Origin: Parvibaculum sp.
Lineage (GTDB): Bacteria > Pseudomonadota > Alphaproteobacteria > Parvibaculales > Parvibaculaceae
DNA length: 64,000 nucleotides
Reading direction: 5' to 3'
Assembly (NCBI GenBank): GCA_017642695.1
Contig: JAEPQD010000001.1
Coordinates: 1,621,701-1,685,700, forward strand
This document shows, piece by piece, positions 43,660 through 53,330 of this stretch (positions within the stretch are counted from its first letter, which is position 1; every line of letters starts with the position of its first letter). The notes under the pieces are model-generated. The model saw nothing but the letters and a program-made list of their open reading frames with translations, ran no database searches and was not told the DNA's origin. The position numbers and the translations under genes are program-made.

Positions 43660-44873
43660 ATGCCCGTCTGCTCGCGGCCGAGGATCAGCGCATGAACGTC
43701 ATGCGTGCCTTCATAGGTGTTCACGGCTTCCAGATTCATGACGTGGCGGATGACGTGATACTCGTCCGAGACACCGTTGCCGCCATGCATGTCGCGCGCG
43801 ACGCGGGCGATGTCGAGTGCCTTGCCGCAATTGTTGCGCTTCATGAGTGAGATTGCGGCGGGCGCGGCCTTGTTCTCGTCGAAGAGCCGGCCGAGCTGCA
43901 GGCAGCCCTGAAGGCCAAGCGTGATCTCGGTCTGCATGTCGGCAAGCTTCTTCTGGATGAGCTGGTTGGCGGCAAGCGGACGGCCGAACTGCGTGCGGTC
44001 GAGCGTATATTGCCGCGCCGCATGCCAGCAGAATTCTGCGGCGCCCATCGCGCCCCAGGCGATGCCATAGCGCGCGCGGTTGAGGCAGCCGAAGGGACCG
44101 GCGAGGCCGCGCACGTTGGGCAGCATGTTTTCTTCCGGCACGAAGACGTCCTGAAGCGAAATCTCGCCGGTGATCGACGCGCGCAGCGAGAACTTGCCTT
44201 CGATCTTCGGCGTCTCGAAGCCCTTGAAGCCGCGCTCCACGACGAAGCCGCGGATGACGTCGTCGTCGGTCTTCGCCCAGATGACGGCAAGGTCGGCTAT
44301 CGGCGAATTGGTGATCCACATCTTCGCGCCGTTGAGGACATAGCCGCCATCGACCTTCTTGGCGCGCGTCTTCATGGAGCCGGGATCGGAGCCGTGGTCG
44401 GGCTCGGTGAGGCCGAAACAGCCGACCCATTCGCCGGTCGCGAGCTTCGGCAGGTACTTCTCGCGCTGCGCATCGCTGCCATAGGCGTAGATCGGATGCA
44501 TGACGAGCGAGGACTGCACGCTCATCGCCGAGCGATAGCCGCTGTCGATGCGCTCGACCTCGCGCGCGGCGAGGCCGTAGCAGACATACGAGAGACCTGC
44601 GCAGCCATATTGCTCGGGCAGCGTCAGGCCGAGCATGCCCTGCGCGCCCATCTCGTTCATGATCTCGCGGTGGAAGATCTCGTTCCGGTTCGCTTCCTTA
44701 ACGCGCGGGAAGAGCTTTTCCTCGCAATAGGCGCGCGCGCTGTCCCGCACCATGCGTTCTTCCTCGGTGAGCTGCCCGTCGAGCAGCAGAGGGTCTTCCC
44801 AGTTGAAGGGCGCGAGCGGGGGATTGGGCTTCTCGCCGGACTTCGCGGGGGTAACTTCGGCTGCTTGCGACAT
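43644..44873 (-). CDS. gcdH: glutaryl-CoA dehydrogenase
   Basis: 409 aa from ATG at 44873, with GAGG 7 nt upstream. The acyl-CoA dehydrogenase fold is complete: [36 protein letters not shown] and, at the C-terminus, the catalytic Glu in [17 protein letters not shown], characteristic of [22 protein letters not shown] holds the Arg that binds the distal carboxylate. It oxidises and decarboxylates glutaryl-CoA to crotonyl-CoA in lysine, tryptophan and aromatic catabolism. The LysR-family regulator is directly upstream (73 nt), consistent with a GcdR-like control. Confidence 0.93.
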   Translation of the reverse strand: MSQAAEVTPAKSGEKPNPPLAPFNWEDPLLLDGQLTEEERMVRDSARAYCEEKLFPRVKEANRNEIFHREIMNEMGAQGMLGLTLPEQYGCAGLSYVCYGLAAREVERIDSGYRSAMSVQSSLVMHPIYAYGSDAQREKYLPKLATGEWVGCFGLTEPDHGSDPGSMKTRAKKVDGGYVLNGAKMWITNSPIADLAVIWAKTDDDVIRGFVVERGFKGFETPKIEGKFSLRASITGEISLQDVFVPEENMLPNVRGLAGPFGCLNRARYGIAWGAMGAAEFCWHAARQYTLDRTQFGRPLAANQLIQKKLADMQTEITLGLQGCLQLGRLFDENKAAPAAISLMKRNNCGKALDIARVARDMHGGNGVSDEYHVIRHVMNLEAVNTYEGTHDVHALILGREQTGIQAFF

Positions 44874-44946
44874 GAACATTCCTCGAAACGTAGGGGAAAG
44901 CTTGCTCGGCGGTGATATAGCAGGCCGGGCGCGACGGCGCGACCGC

Positions 44947-45870
44947 TTACTTTCGGGTGTGGGCAGCGGGTTTTCCGGCGCCTTCCCGTGCATAGGCGGC
45001 CATTTCCTCGGCCAGATGGTCGAACATGAGCCGCATGCGGCGGCTCGTCTTCAGGTCCTCATGCATCGCGATCCAGATATCGAGATCGAAATGGATGAGG
45101 CCTGTGAGGACCGGAACGAGATCCGGAATGTGTCTTGCGAGCGCGTATTGGCACATGCCGAAGCCGAACCCGGCCTTTAGGGCGGCGAATTGGCCAAGAT
45201 CGCTGTCGCAGCGAAAGGCGAAGAGATCGCGGGAGAGGTCGATCCCGAAATCCTTGATCCGCTGGACGGAGGATTCCCGGTCGAACCCGATAAGCGGAAA
45301 GCGCTCCATGTCCTCCAGCGTCTTCGGCATACCCATCGTCTCGATGAGCTTGCGGTGCCCATGCATGCCGATTCTGACTTCGCCAGCCTTGCGCGCGACG
45401 AGCGAGGACTGGGTTGGCCGGATCATGCGGATTGCAATATCCGCATCACGGCGGATGAGATCGTCGGTCCTGTTGGAGAGTACAAGTTCGATGACAATCC
45501 GTGGGTGCTTCTCGCGGAACCGCGCGAGGATAGGCGGGAGGACTTCGGCGCCGATCATCTCGCTCGCGGTGATGCGGACGGTACCGCGGTCTTCTTCGGC
45601 CTCGCCAGAGGCTGCACGCCGCAAGGCTTCGGCCGCCATCGACATGGCCTCGGCGTGAGGGACGAGGGCGAGGGCGCTGTCGGTCGGCGAGAGGCCGCCC
45701 TGTGAACGGGTGAAGAGCCCGACGGCGAGCGCCTGTTCGAGCGCATCCACGTGGCGGCCGACGGTCGGCTGCGTGAGGCCAAGGCGGCGGGCCGCGCCCG
45801 AGAGGCTCCCCTCCCGGACGACGGCGAGGAATGAGCGGTAGAGCTCCCAGCCCGGCGTCGCATCAGTCAT
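44947..45870 (-). CDS. LysR family transcriptional regulator
   Basis: 307 aa. Winged HTH at about 8-65 ([36 protein letters not shown]), linker helix, then a periplasmic-binding-like effector domain ([20 protein letters not shown]). It precedes gcdH on the same strand and is divergent from the epimerase gene. Two AT-rich palindromes lie in the 97-nt space upstream (45874-45924). Its target might be gcdH (GcdR-like) or the divergent epimerase; the arrangement favours autoregulation and control of the divergent gene. Confidence 0.9.
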   Translation of the reverse strand: MTDATPGWELYRSFLAVVREGSLSGAARRLGLTQPTVGRHVDALEQALAVGLFTRSQGGLSPTDSALALVPHAEAMSMAAEALRRAASGEAEEDRGTVRITASEMIGAEVLPPILARFREKHPRIVIELVLSNRTDDLIRRDADIAIRMIRPTQSSLVARKAGEVRIGMHGHRKLIETMGMPKTLEDMERFPLIGFDRESSVQRIKDFGIDLSRDLFAFRCDSDLGQFAALKAGFGFGMCQYALARHIPDLVPVLTGLIHFDLDIWIAMHEDLKTSRRMRLMFDHLAEEMAAYAREGAGKPAAHTRK

Positions 45871-45873
45871 ACA

Positions 45874-45924
45874 TATACGTATACATATTCGACGGATTTA
45901 GCCAATTCATATTCGCATATGAAT
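45874..45924. promoter_or_regulatory. divergent operator region with two AT-rich palindromes
   Basis: TATACGTATA (45874-45883) is a perfect palindrome just upstream of the LysR start. ATTCATAT-TCGC-ATATGAAT (45905-45924) is a perfect 8-bp inverted repeat. Both sit between divergent LysR and epimerase genes in an otherwise GC-rich segment, typical of LysR-regulated promoters. Confidence 0.55.
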
Positions 45925-45967
45925 ACCCCATTCTCCGGTCACTGAAACGGCAAACCGGAGAAAGACG

Positions 45968-46990
45968 ATGACTTCCACGGCCCTCATTCTTGGTGCGACA
46001 GGCGGCTTCGGCGGCGAAATGGCATTGGCGCTTCACCGCCACGGCTGGCAGATCCGCGCGCTCAACAGGAACCCGAAGCGGACGGCGAAGCAGGCGCCCG
46101 ATATGCCTTTCATCGACTGGGTGAAGGGTGACGCGATGAACGCGGACGATGTGCGTGCCGCCGCAGTGAACGCCGACCTGATCGTTCATGCCGTGAACCC
46201 GCCCGGCTACCGGAACTGGGCCGGCACCGTGCTGCCGATGATCGACAACACGGTCGCGGCGGCGAAGGCGGCGGGCGCCCGCATTCTCCTGCCGGGGACC
46301 GTCTACAACTACGGGCCTGATGCCTTCCCGCTCCTTGCCGAGACCTCGGCCCAGAACCCGAAGACGCGGAAGGGGAAAATCCGTGCCGAGATGGAGCGGC
46401 GGCTCCATGCAGCGTCGGAGGAGGGTGTGCCGGTGCTCATCCTGCGCGCAGGAGATTTCTTCGGCGGGCGCAATGTGAGCAGCAGCTGGTTCGCGCAAGG
46501 CCTCGTGAAGCCCGGGCGGAAGCTGCGCTCGATCACCTATCCGGGTCCGCATCGCGTGGGCCATGCCTGGGCCTATCTGCCTGATATGGCGGAGACGGCG
46601 GCGCGGTTGCTGATGCGCGCGGACGACCTCGCGTCCTTCGCAACGTTCCACTTCGGCGGCCACTGGCTCGAACAGGGCATCGAGATGGCGGACGCGATCC
46701 GCTACGCCGCGCGCAAGCCGGACCTCAAGGTGAAGCGCCTTCCCTGGTTCGTGCTCACGCTGCTCTCTCCCTTTGTCGAGACCTTCAGGGAGATGCGCGA
46801 GATGCGTTACCTCTGGAAGCGGCCCGTGAAGCTCGACAATTCCAAGCTCGTTGCCTTTCTCGGCCATGAGCCCCACACGCCCCTCGACATTGCCGTCCGC
46901 ACGACGCTTGCCGTTCTCGACTGCATCGATACCGAGGCCGCTCCCGCGGCGATCCCCGCCAACGCCTCCCTCACGAAAGGAACGATCTGA
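45968..46990 (+). CDS. NAD(P)-dependent epimerase/dehydratase (extended SDR family)
   Basis: 340 aa. N-terminal Rossmann motif LILGATGGFGGEMALAL (6-22), the IVHAVNPPGY segment after the third strand, PGTVYNYGPDAFP with the YxxxK-region Tyr, then GDFFGGRNVSSSW and AYLPDMAETAARLL. The C-terminal part has a helix rich in aromatic and Arg residues. It probably acts on a nucleotide sugar or small carbonyl substrate. It is divergent from the LysR regulator, and the following small ORF is coupled to its stop. Confidence 0.85.
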   Translation: MTSTALILGATGGFGGEMALALHRHGWQIRALNRNPKRTAKQAPDMPFIDWVKGDAMNADDVRAAAVNADLIVHAVNPPGYRNWAGTVLPMIDNTVAAAKAAGARILLPGTVYNYGPDAFPLLAETSAQNPKTRKGKIRAEMERRLHAASEEGVPVLILRAGDFFGGRNVSSSWFAQGLVKPGRKLRSITYPGPHRVGHAWAYLPDMAETAARLLMRADDLASFATFHFGGHWLEQGIEMADAIRYAARKPDLKVKRLPWFVLTLLSPFVETFREMREMRYLWKRPVKLDNSKLVAFLGHEPHTPLDIAVRTTLAVLDCIDTEAAPAAIPANASLTKGTI

Positions 46991-47100
46991 TGACCCGCAC
47001 GAACCGCATCGAATGCGCTTTCAACATGCTCGCGACGACGGCGCTCAGCGTCTACCTGATGGGCTTCCTGCACCAGACGGCCGGGCAGTACCTCGTCTGA
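46990..47100 (+). CDS. 36-residue small protein coupled to the epimerase gene
   Basis: The ATG at 46990 overlaps the epimerase stop TGA (TGATG), which favours translational coupling. The product has a polar N-terminus (MTRTNRIECAFN) and a hydrophobic part (MLATTALSVYLMGFL), then a short tail. It looks like a single-pass small membrane protein. It ends one base before the convergent DUF3703 stop. I do not recognise it. Confidence 0.5.
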   Translation: MTRTNRIECAFNMLATTALSVYLMGFLHQTAGQYLV

Positions 47101-47101
47101 A

Positions 47102-47437
47102 CTAGCGGAAGTAGCGGGCGAGATCGTCCGGAATCGGCATCGGCTTGATCGGGCTTACATTGGCCCGGCCCGTGTTACCAAGCGGCACGGCGCCGACAAG
47201 CGATCCGGCCGAGCCGACGATCCTGACGATTTGCCCGCGGACTTCCCGCCAGTCGCCCTTGCGCCAGCCCGCTTTCAGCATCCAGTAGTGGTTGACGACA
47301 TGGGGGATGTAATTGCGCTGCCCGAGAATATGCGCCCGTTCAAGGTGCGAGAGGCAGCTCTCATAGTCTCTGGCCCGATAGAGACGTTTTGCTTCCGTCA
47401 TTTCGGCGTTATAGGCCTCGCGCAATTCCTTCCGCAT
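47102..47437 (-). CDS. DUF3703 family protein
   Basis: 111 aa, all soluble. Conserved core: an N-terminal helix of alternating charge, then LYRARDYESCLSHLERAHILG, a TPR-like pair of helices, HVVNHYWMLKAG and the loop VGAVPLGNTGRANVSPIKPM. The family has no known function; it is often near membrane or metal genes. It is divergent from nothing and convergent with the small coupled ORF. The AraC gene lies upstream on the same strand. Confidence 0.82.
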   Translation of the reverse strand: MRKELREAYNAEMTEAKRLYRARDYESCLSHLERAHILGQRNYIPHVVNHYWMLKAGWRKGDWREVRGQIVRIVGSAGSLVGAVPLGNTGRANVSPIKPMPIPDDLARYFR

Positions 47438-47466
47438 GTCCTGTCCTTTTCCGTTGCGGAGGAAAG

Positions 47467-48228
47467 CTAGGCGTCGTCACCCTTCGGCGCTTGAACAAAC
47501 CTGCTATCCAAAACCGCAAAGGGATTGATACCGAACATCGCGCGGCAGGTACGGGTGAGATGGGCTGAATCCGAAAAACCCGCGCCATGCGCCGCCTCGG
47601 TGAGCGAGGCGCCACCCATGGCCCGGTCCATCGCATCGTTCAGGCAAAGCCAGAGCAGGTAACGACGGACCGCGACGCCCGTTTCCTGCTTGAAGAGGTG
47701 CGAGAGACGGCTTTCGGAAAGTCCAACTTTCTTTGCCAGGACCCCGAGGGAGACACGTTTCTCGGGAAGATTGTGCAGGTAAGAAAGCAGGAGGGAGATG
47801 CGCGAGTCCGACGGTGAGAAAGGCTCTTCGTCCGGCAGCAGCGCGCCCACGAATGCATCGACGGTATTCTTCCCGGCGAGAACTTTTCTGAGCTTGTTCG
47901 TTACATGGTCCGGTAAAAGGGAGAAAGGCCTCTGGCCGAGCCATGCTGCACCGATGCGCCTTGCTGAAAGCTGCTCAGGTTCGAGAAGAAGAACGGCGAC
48001 TTCGTGGCCGCGGCTGTCGAGCCGGTGCTCGACATCCGGTGCTGTCACGATTCCGGCGGTGCTGATAGATCGTCCCTCACATTCGAAATCGAGAGGTTCG
48101 TTGCAGCCGATCGATACCTGAAGCGCATGATGACGATGGGCGGCAACGTCGATGGCCGCTCCCCGGATGAGGAGCGACATGTCCTGCCTCGATATGCGCA
48201 GTCCCGAAATCGCGTGGCGCTTTTCCAT
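47467..48228 (-). CDS. AraC family transcriptional regulator
   Basis: 253 aa from ATG at 48228 with GGGG just upstream. The N-terminal part is a cupin-like effector domain (HRHHALQVSIGCNEPLDFE). The C-terminal AraC domain has two helix-turn-helix units: VSLGVLAKKVGLSESRLSHL and ASLTEAAHGAGFSDSAHLTR, followed by the RMFG-like FGINPFAV. It precedes the DUF3703 gene and may control it. It is downstream of a nitronate monooxygenase gene but separated by a terminator. Ligand unknown. Confidence 0.88.
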   Translation of the reverse strand: MEKRHAISGLRISRQDMSLLIRGAAIDVAAHRHHALQVSIGCNEPLDFECEGRSISTAGIVTAPDVEHRLDSRGHEVAVLLLEPEQLSARRIGAAWLGQRPFSLLPDHVTNKLRKVLAGKNTVDAFVGALLPDEEPFSPSDSRISLLLSYLHNLPEKRVSLGVLAKKVGLSESRLSHLFKQETGVAVRRYLLWLCLNDAMDRAMGGASLTEAAHGAGFSDSAHLTRTCRAMFGINPFAVLDSRFVQAPKGDDA

Positions 48229-48280
48229 GCCCCATTGATCGTTGCGATGACGGCCTTGGCAAGGGGAGGGCATGTGAAAA

Positions 48281-48310
48281 AAGGGCGGCGGGACATCTCC
48301 CGCCGCCCTT
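48281..48310 (-). terminator. intrinsic terminator of the nitronate monooxygenase gene
   Basis: AAGGGCGGCGGG-ACATCT-CCCGCCGCCCTT, a perfect 12-bp stem, followed on the minus strand by TTTTTTCA. It lies 22 nt after the stop at 48333. Confidence 0.88.
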
Positions 48311-48332
48311 CAAACATTCAACGAGTGAAGCG

Positions 48333-49340
48333 TTATTCCGCCGCGACCTTCGATGCGGAGAGTGCCTCCACCGGCATGCGCTCGGCGAATTCGCGGCAGG
48401 CTTGCACATATTCGTGCTTCAGCCGGTCGACCAGTTCCGCGACCGGTGGCGCATCCACGATCTGACCGATGCCCTGACCGGAGCCCCAGATGTCCTTCCA
48501 CGCCTTCTGCTTCATGTTGCCGCCGGAGCCGAAATTCATTTTCGACTTGTCGGCTTCCGGCAGGTTGTTCGGGTCGAGCCCGGCGGCGGCAACGGAAGGC
48601 GCGAGATAGTTGCCGTGTACGCCGGTGAAGAGGTTCGTGTAGACGATGTCTTCGGCGGCATATTTGACCAGATGATCCTTGTAGGACTGATCGGCATTGG
48701 CTTCCGCAGTGGCGACGAAGCGCGTGCCCATATAGGCGAGGTCGGCGCCCATCGCGAGCGCGCCCGCTATGCCCCAGCCGTCCGACAGGGCGCCCGACAG
48801 GATCACCGTGCCCTTGAACCACTGCTTCACCTCGCGCACCAGGGCGAAGGGCGAGAGCGTGCCCGCATGACCGCCCGCGCCGGCGCAGACGAGGATGAGG
48901 CCGTCGACGCCCTGTTCCGCAGCCTTCTTCGCGTGCTTCACGTTGATGACGTCGTGGAAGACCTTGCCGCCATAGGAATGCGCGCCCTCGACGACTTCGG
49001 CCGGCGGGCGCAGCGAGGTGATGATGATCGGTACTTCGAGCTTCGTGCAGACATCGATGTCGTGCGAGAGACGGTCATTGGAGGCATGGCAGATCTGATT
49101 GACGGCGAAGGGTGCAACCTTCTTCTCCGGATGCTTCGCCTGATACTCGCCGAGCTCGCCCTTGGTCCGCTTGATCCATTCCTCAAGCACATGCGCCGGG
49201 CGCGCGTTAAGCGCCGGGAAGGAGCCGACGATGCCCGCCTTGCACTGCGCGATCACGAGCTCCGGACCGGAGACGATGAAGAGCGGCGATCCGATGACCG
49301 GAATTTCGAGCTTGTCTTTCAGGATGTCTGGCAGAGCCAT
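48333..49340 (-). CDS. nitronate monooxygenase family flavoprotein (FMN, TIM barrel)
   Basis: 335 aa from ATG at 49340 with GGAGGA upstream. Typical motifs: IPVIGSPLFIVSGPELV near the N-terminus, CKAGIVGSFPALNARP, GVDGLILVCAGAGGHAGTLS and ILSGALSDGWGIAGALAMGA for FMN phosphate binding, then YMGTRFVATAEA. Family members oxidise alkyl nitronates or act as 2-nitropropane dioxygenases; some are enoyl reductases. The LysR gene just upstream on the same strand separates it from a paralogue at 50584. The pair is not a recent duplication: loops differ. Confidence 0.88.
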   Translation of the reverse strand: MALPDILKDKLEIPVIGSPLFIVSGPELVIAQCKAGIVGSFPALNARPAHVLEEWIKRTKGELGEYQAKHPEKKVAPFAVNQICHASNDRLSHDIDVCTKLEVPIIITSLRPPAEVVEGAHSYGGKVFHDVINVKHAKKAAEQGVDGLILVCAGAGGHAGTLSPFALVREVKQWFKGTVILSGALSDGWGIAGALAMGADLAYMGTRFVATAEANADQSYKDHLVKYAAEDIVYTNLFTGVHGNYLAPSVAAAGLDPNNLPEADKSKMNFGSGGNMKQKAWKDIWGSGQGIGQIVDAPPVAELVDRLKHEYVQACREFAERMPVEALSASKVAAE

Positions 49341-49431
49341 GTTCGTGTCCTCCAAATGCGTTCAGGCGACTATGGCCCGGATCGCGCGGTTGCGCTTGTT
49401 CAGTGGTGCGGATTGGAATGTTCGTGCCTGT

Positions 49432-50346
49432 TCAGGCGGCGGGCGCGCGCCCGGAAAGCCGGTCCCTGTCGATCTTCGCTTTCTCGCCGATGAAGTCGAT
49501 CACTGCGCGCACGGGCGCCGTATCGCGGAGGTCCGGATGGGCGAGGAGCCACATTTCCGTACCGTTCGCGAGCTTTTGCGGCGCGATCCGGATGAGGTCG
49601 TCGTAATGGTCGCCGGTGAGGCAGACGAGTGTGGAGATGCCGACGCCCGCGCGCACGGCCTGTACGAGATCGGCGTCGGAGAAACAGCGGAGCGCCACCC
49701 GCGCCCCTTGCGTGACATGGGCGAGCCAGTCGGCGAGCTCAACTTCCGCCGCGCGGCCGCCAAAGCCGACGATCCTGTGCTCCTTCCACTCCTCCCGGCG
49801 CGAGGGCAGGCCATATTGCTGCGCATAGCCTTGCGAGGCATAGAAGCCGACGCCGATGCGCCCGATCTTGCGGCCGACGACGTTTTCGCGGCCGGGGCCG
49901 TAAGGGCGGATCACGATGTCGGCGTCGCGTCGCTTCACCGAAACCTGCGTCACTTCGTTGACGATTTCGATTTCGATGCCGGGATGGCGTTCCTCGAATT
50001 CGCCGAGATAGGGCATGAACCAGTAGGAGGCGAGGCTGTGCGGAATGGCGACACGGACGAGACCCTGCGCCTCGCCGTCGGCGCTGAGCGCGGCATGAAG
50101 CGCGCGTTCTGCCGCGAGCGACATCGGTTCGACCTCCGCCCGGAGCCGCTCGCCAGCGCCCGTCAGCGCATAGCCGGTCGGCTCGCGCACGAAGAGCTTC
50201 GCGCCGAGACGCTTTTCGAGCGTCGCGATATGGCGGCCCACCGTGGCGTGGCTCAACTTCAGCCGCCGGCCCGCGCCGGAGAGGCTTTGCGTATCAACCA
50301 CCGCAAGAAAGATGCGGTAGGCGTCCCAATTGGCATCGTTGTTCAT
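49432..50346 (-). CDS. LysR family transcriptional regulator
   Basis: 304 aa. HTH at about 7-65 (AYRIFLAVVDTQSLSGAGRR, SHATVGRHIATLEKRLG), linker, then effector domain (VRVAIPHSLASYWFMPYLGEF, DADIVIRPYGPG). It lies between two nitronate monooxygenase genes, one downstream on its strand and one divergent, so it likely regulates one or both. A small palindrome, CAAAC-CGTT-GTTTG (50354-50367), lies just upstream of its start. Confidence 0.9.
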   Translation of the reverse strand: MNNDANWDAYRIFLAVVDTQSLSGAGRRLKLSHATVGRHIATLEKRLGAKLFVREPTGYALTGAGERLRAEVEPMSLAAERALHAALSADGEAQGLVRVAIPHSLASYWFMPYLGEFEERHPGIEIEIVNEVTQVSVKRRDADIVIRPYGPGRENVVGRKIGRIGVGFYASQGYAQQYGLPSRREEWKEHRIVGFGGRAAEVELADWLAHVTQGARVALRCFSDADLVQAVRAGVGISTLVCLTGDHYDDLIRIAPQKLANGTEMWLLAHPDLRDTAPVRAVIDFIGEKAKIDRDRLSGRAPAA

Positions 50347-50353
50347 GGCTGAA

Positions 50354-50367
50354 CAAACCGTTGTTTG
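50354..50367 (-). promoter_or_regulatory. operator-like palindrome before the LysR gene
   Basis: CAAAC-CGTT-GTTTG is a perfect 5-bp inverted repeat with a 4-nt spacer, 8 nt upstream of the start codon at 50346. In the 237-nt divergent region this is the only palindrome found. Confidence 0.35.
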
Positions 50368-50514
50368 ACTTTGGATTGGCAGACTGCGCCGGTTTTTCCG
50401 TCATTTCAAGAACTTGGCCAGAACCAGGGAAGCCTTGGAGGACGTTACGGCAAGGCGTTTTTGGCGGCTTTGTCGAGGAATCCCGGCGTGCAAAGGGCCT
50501 GATGCTTCTGCTAA

Positions 50515-51582
<1,068 letters not shown>

Positions 51583-51601
51583 GGTTCCCCCGAACGCATC
51601 G

Positions 51602-51635
51602 AAAAGGCCCGCGCCGGAAACGGCGTGGGCCTTTT
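51602..51635. terminator. intrinsic terminator between convergent genes
   Basis: AAAAGGCCCGCGCCG-GAAA-CGGCGTGGGCCTTTT; the stem has a single G-T mismatch-type step. It serves the nitronate monooxygenase and overlaps the last base of the Crp/Fnr gene on the other strand, so it probably works in both directions. Confidence 0.82.
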
Positions 51636-52339
51636 CATTTCGTTTCTTCCATCGCGATCCGGTGCAACGCGCGCGGATTGAGGATGAGGATGCTGCGATA
51701 GCCCGTTTCCACGAGCTTCTCTTTCTCGAAGTCCCGAAGGATGCGGTTCACGGTCTTGCGCGACAGGCCCATCAGTTCCGCAAGCTCCTCCTGCAGGATC
51801 GGCAGTGTGATGGCCGCTTTTCCATTGCCCCAGGCAAGCGCATAGACATGGAGCCGCGCGGCGAGCTGCGCGCGGGGACTGAGCAACGACCGCTCCGCGA
51901 TCACGCGCGTGGCGAAGACGAGCTGTTCGGTCGCCAGTTCCGCGAAATGGAGCCAGAGCGAGGGCAGGTCATGCGCGATGGCCGCGAGCGCATGCTGCGG
52001 TACGAAGATGATTTCGGACGGCTCGCGCGTGACCGTGGTGGTGACGCGTCGCCCGCCGAGAACCTGCGCCGCATAACCGAAGATCGTGCCCGGCCCTGAA
52101 ATGTTGACCGGGGCGCTGGCGCCGTTCTCGAGCACGAGATGGGTCGTCACGGAGCCTGTCAGCACGCCATAGAGGCCGACGGCCTCGTCGCCCGTATCGT
52201 AGAGCCAGTGTCCGCCCTCGACGGCGGAAAGCTGGGCACGCCGGATCAGCGCCTGACGGAGTTCGGGCGGGCGCCGCATGAACCAGTGGTTTCGGGCGAG
52301 GGCCGCGGCAATGCGTTCCTGGGCAGTCGGCGCGGGCAT
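51635..52339 (-). CDS. Crp/Fnr family transcriptional regulator
   Basis: 234 aa from ATG at 52339; an upstream in-frame TTG at 52369 is less likely. N-terminal cyclic-nucleotide-binding-like barrel (GGHWLYDTGDEAVGLYGVLT), dimerisation helix, and HTH at about 180-215 (ITLPILQEELAELMGLSRKT). No N-terminal cysteine cluster for an iron-sulphur centre, so not Fnr itself. It is divergent from a TauD-family gene; a Crp-like palindrome (52351-52370) lies between them. Effector unknown. Confidence 0.88.
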   Translation of the reverse strand: MPAPTAQERIAAALARNHWFMRRPPELRQALIRRAQLSAVEGGHWLYDTGDEAVGLYGVLTGSVTTHLVLENGASAPVNISGPGTIFGYAAQVLGGRRVTTTVTREPSEIIFVPQHALAAIAHDLPSLWLHFAELATEQLVFATRVIAERSLLSPRAQLAARLHVYALAWGNGKAAITLPILQEELAELMGLSRKTVNRILRDFEKEKLVETGYRSILILNPRALHRIAMEETK

Positions 52340-52350
52340 GAATTTCCCGA

Positions 52351-52370
52351 ATTGTGACTTTGGTAACAAT
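52351..52370. promoter_or_regulatory. Crp/Fnr-type operator between divergent genes
   Basis: ATTGTGA-CTTTGG-TAACAAT: the left half-site matches TGTGA and the right half-site TCACA with one change. It begins 12 nt from the Crp/Fnr start and is 58 nt from the TauD-like start, so it could mediate autoregulation and control of the dioxygenase. Confidence 0.5.
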
Positions 52371-52427
52371 CTAGTCCCGCTGCCCCCCTATCCTCAAATG
52401 AAAAGCTGCCACGGGAGGGAGGAAAAC

Positions 52428-53267
52428 ATGGCCTATGGAACGGCAACCGTCAGGAAAGTGACGCCGGGCTGCGGCGCAGAAGTGCTGGGCGTCGATCTCA
52501 GGAACCCTAGCAACAGCGACATGGAGACGATCCGCGCCGCCTATCGCGACTATGGCGTGATCTTCTTCCGCGATCAGAAGCTGACGCCGGAGGAGCACAT
52601 TTCCTTCGCGCAGCGCTGGGGCGAGATCGACATCAACAAGTTCTTCCCGGCAAACGGCCAGTACCCGGAAATCGCCGAGGTGCGGAAGGAAAAGGAACAG
52701 AAGGTCAATATCGGCGGTGGATGGCACACGGACCATTCCTACGATCAGGAACCGGCGATGGGCTCGGTCCTCGTCGCGCGGGAACTGCCGGAAGCGGGCG
52801 GCGACACGCTCTTCGCCGATATGTACAAGGCCTATGATGCCTTGTCGGACGGCCTCAAGGATACACTCTCCACCATGAAGGCAGTGCATTCGAACGAGGC
52901 AGCCTTCGGCGCCAAGGGGTTCTACAAATCGAGCGACCAGGGCGGCGGCTTCAAGGGCGAGAGCCTTGTCGGACAGGCAATCCACCCGGTCGTCATCACG
53001 CATCCGCTGAGCGGCCGGAAGGCGCTCTACGTGAACCCCGGTTTCACGACACATTTCGTTGGCTGGAGCATGGAAGAGAGCAAGGCGCTGCTCGACTATC
53101 TCCACGCCCATGCGACGCAGCCGCAGTTCACCTGCCGTTTCGAGTGGCATGATGGCTCGATTGCCTTCTGGGACAACCGGGCGACCTGGCATTTCGCGGT
53201 GAATGACTATCATGGGGAAAAGCGGCTGATGCACCGCATCACCATCGGGGGCGGCCCGCTCCAGTAG
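52428..53267 (+). CDS. TauD/TfdA family Fe(II)/2-oxoglutarate dioxygenase
   Basis: 279 aa from ATG at 52428, with GGGAGGGAGGA upstream. The facial triad is intact: His100, Asp102 in GGWHTDHSYDQEP and the distal His269 in RLMHRITIGG; the 2-oxoglutarate Arg is a few residues further (family knowledge). FFRDQKLTPEEHISFAQRWG and DNRATWHFAVNDY are typical. Family members hydroxylate taurine, alkyl sulphates, phenoxyacetates or similar. A second TauD-like gene follows after 63 nt in the same direction. Substrate not predictable. Confidence 0.9.
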   Translation: MAYGTATVRKVTPGCGAEVLGVDLRNPSNSDMETIRAAYRDYGVIFFRDQKLTPEEHISFAQRWGEIDINKFFPANGQYPEIAEVRKEKEQKVNIGGGWHTDHSYDQEPAMGSVLVARELPEAGGDTLFADMYKAYDALSDGLKDTLSTMKAVHSNEAAFGAKGFYKSSDQGGGFKGESLVGQAIHPVVITHPLSGRKALYVNPGFTTHFVGWSMEESKALLDYLHAHATQPQFTCRFEWHDGSIAFWDNRATWHFAVNDYHGEKRLMHRITIGGGPLQ

Positions 53268-53330
53268 AGCCCGCGCCCGCGATATGGCACTCTCTATCGA
53301 AAGCCCGGCGAACGGGCGAGGGAGGGAGAC

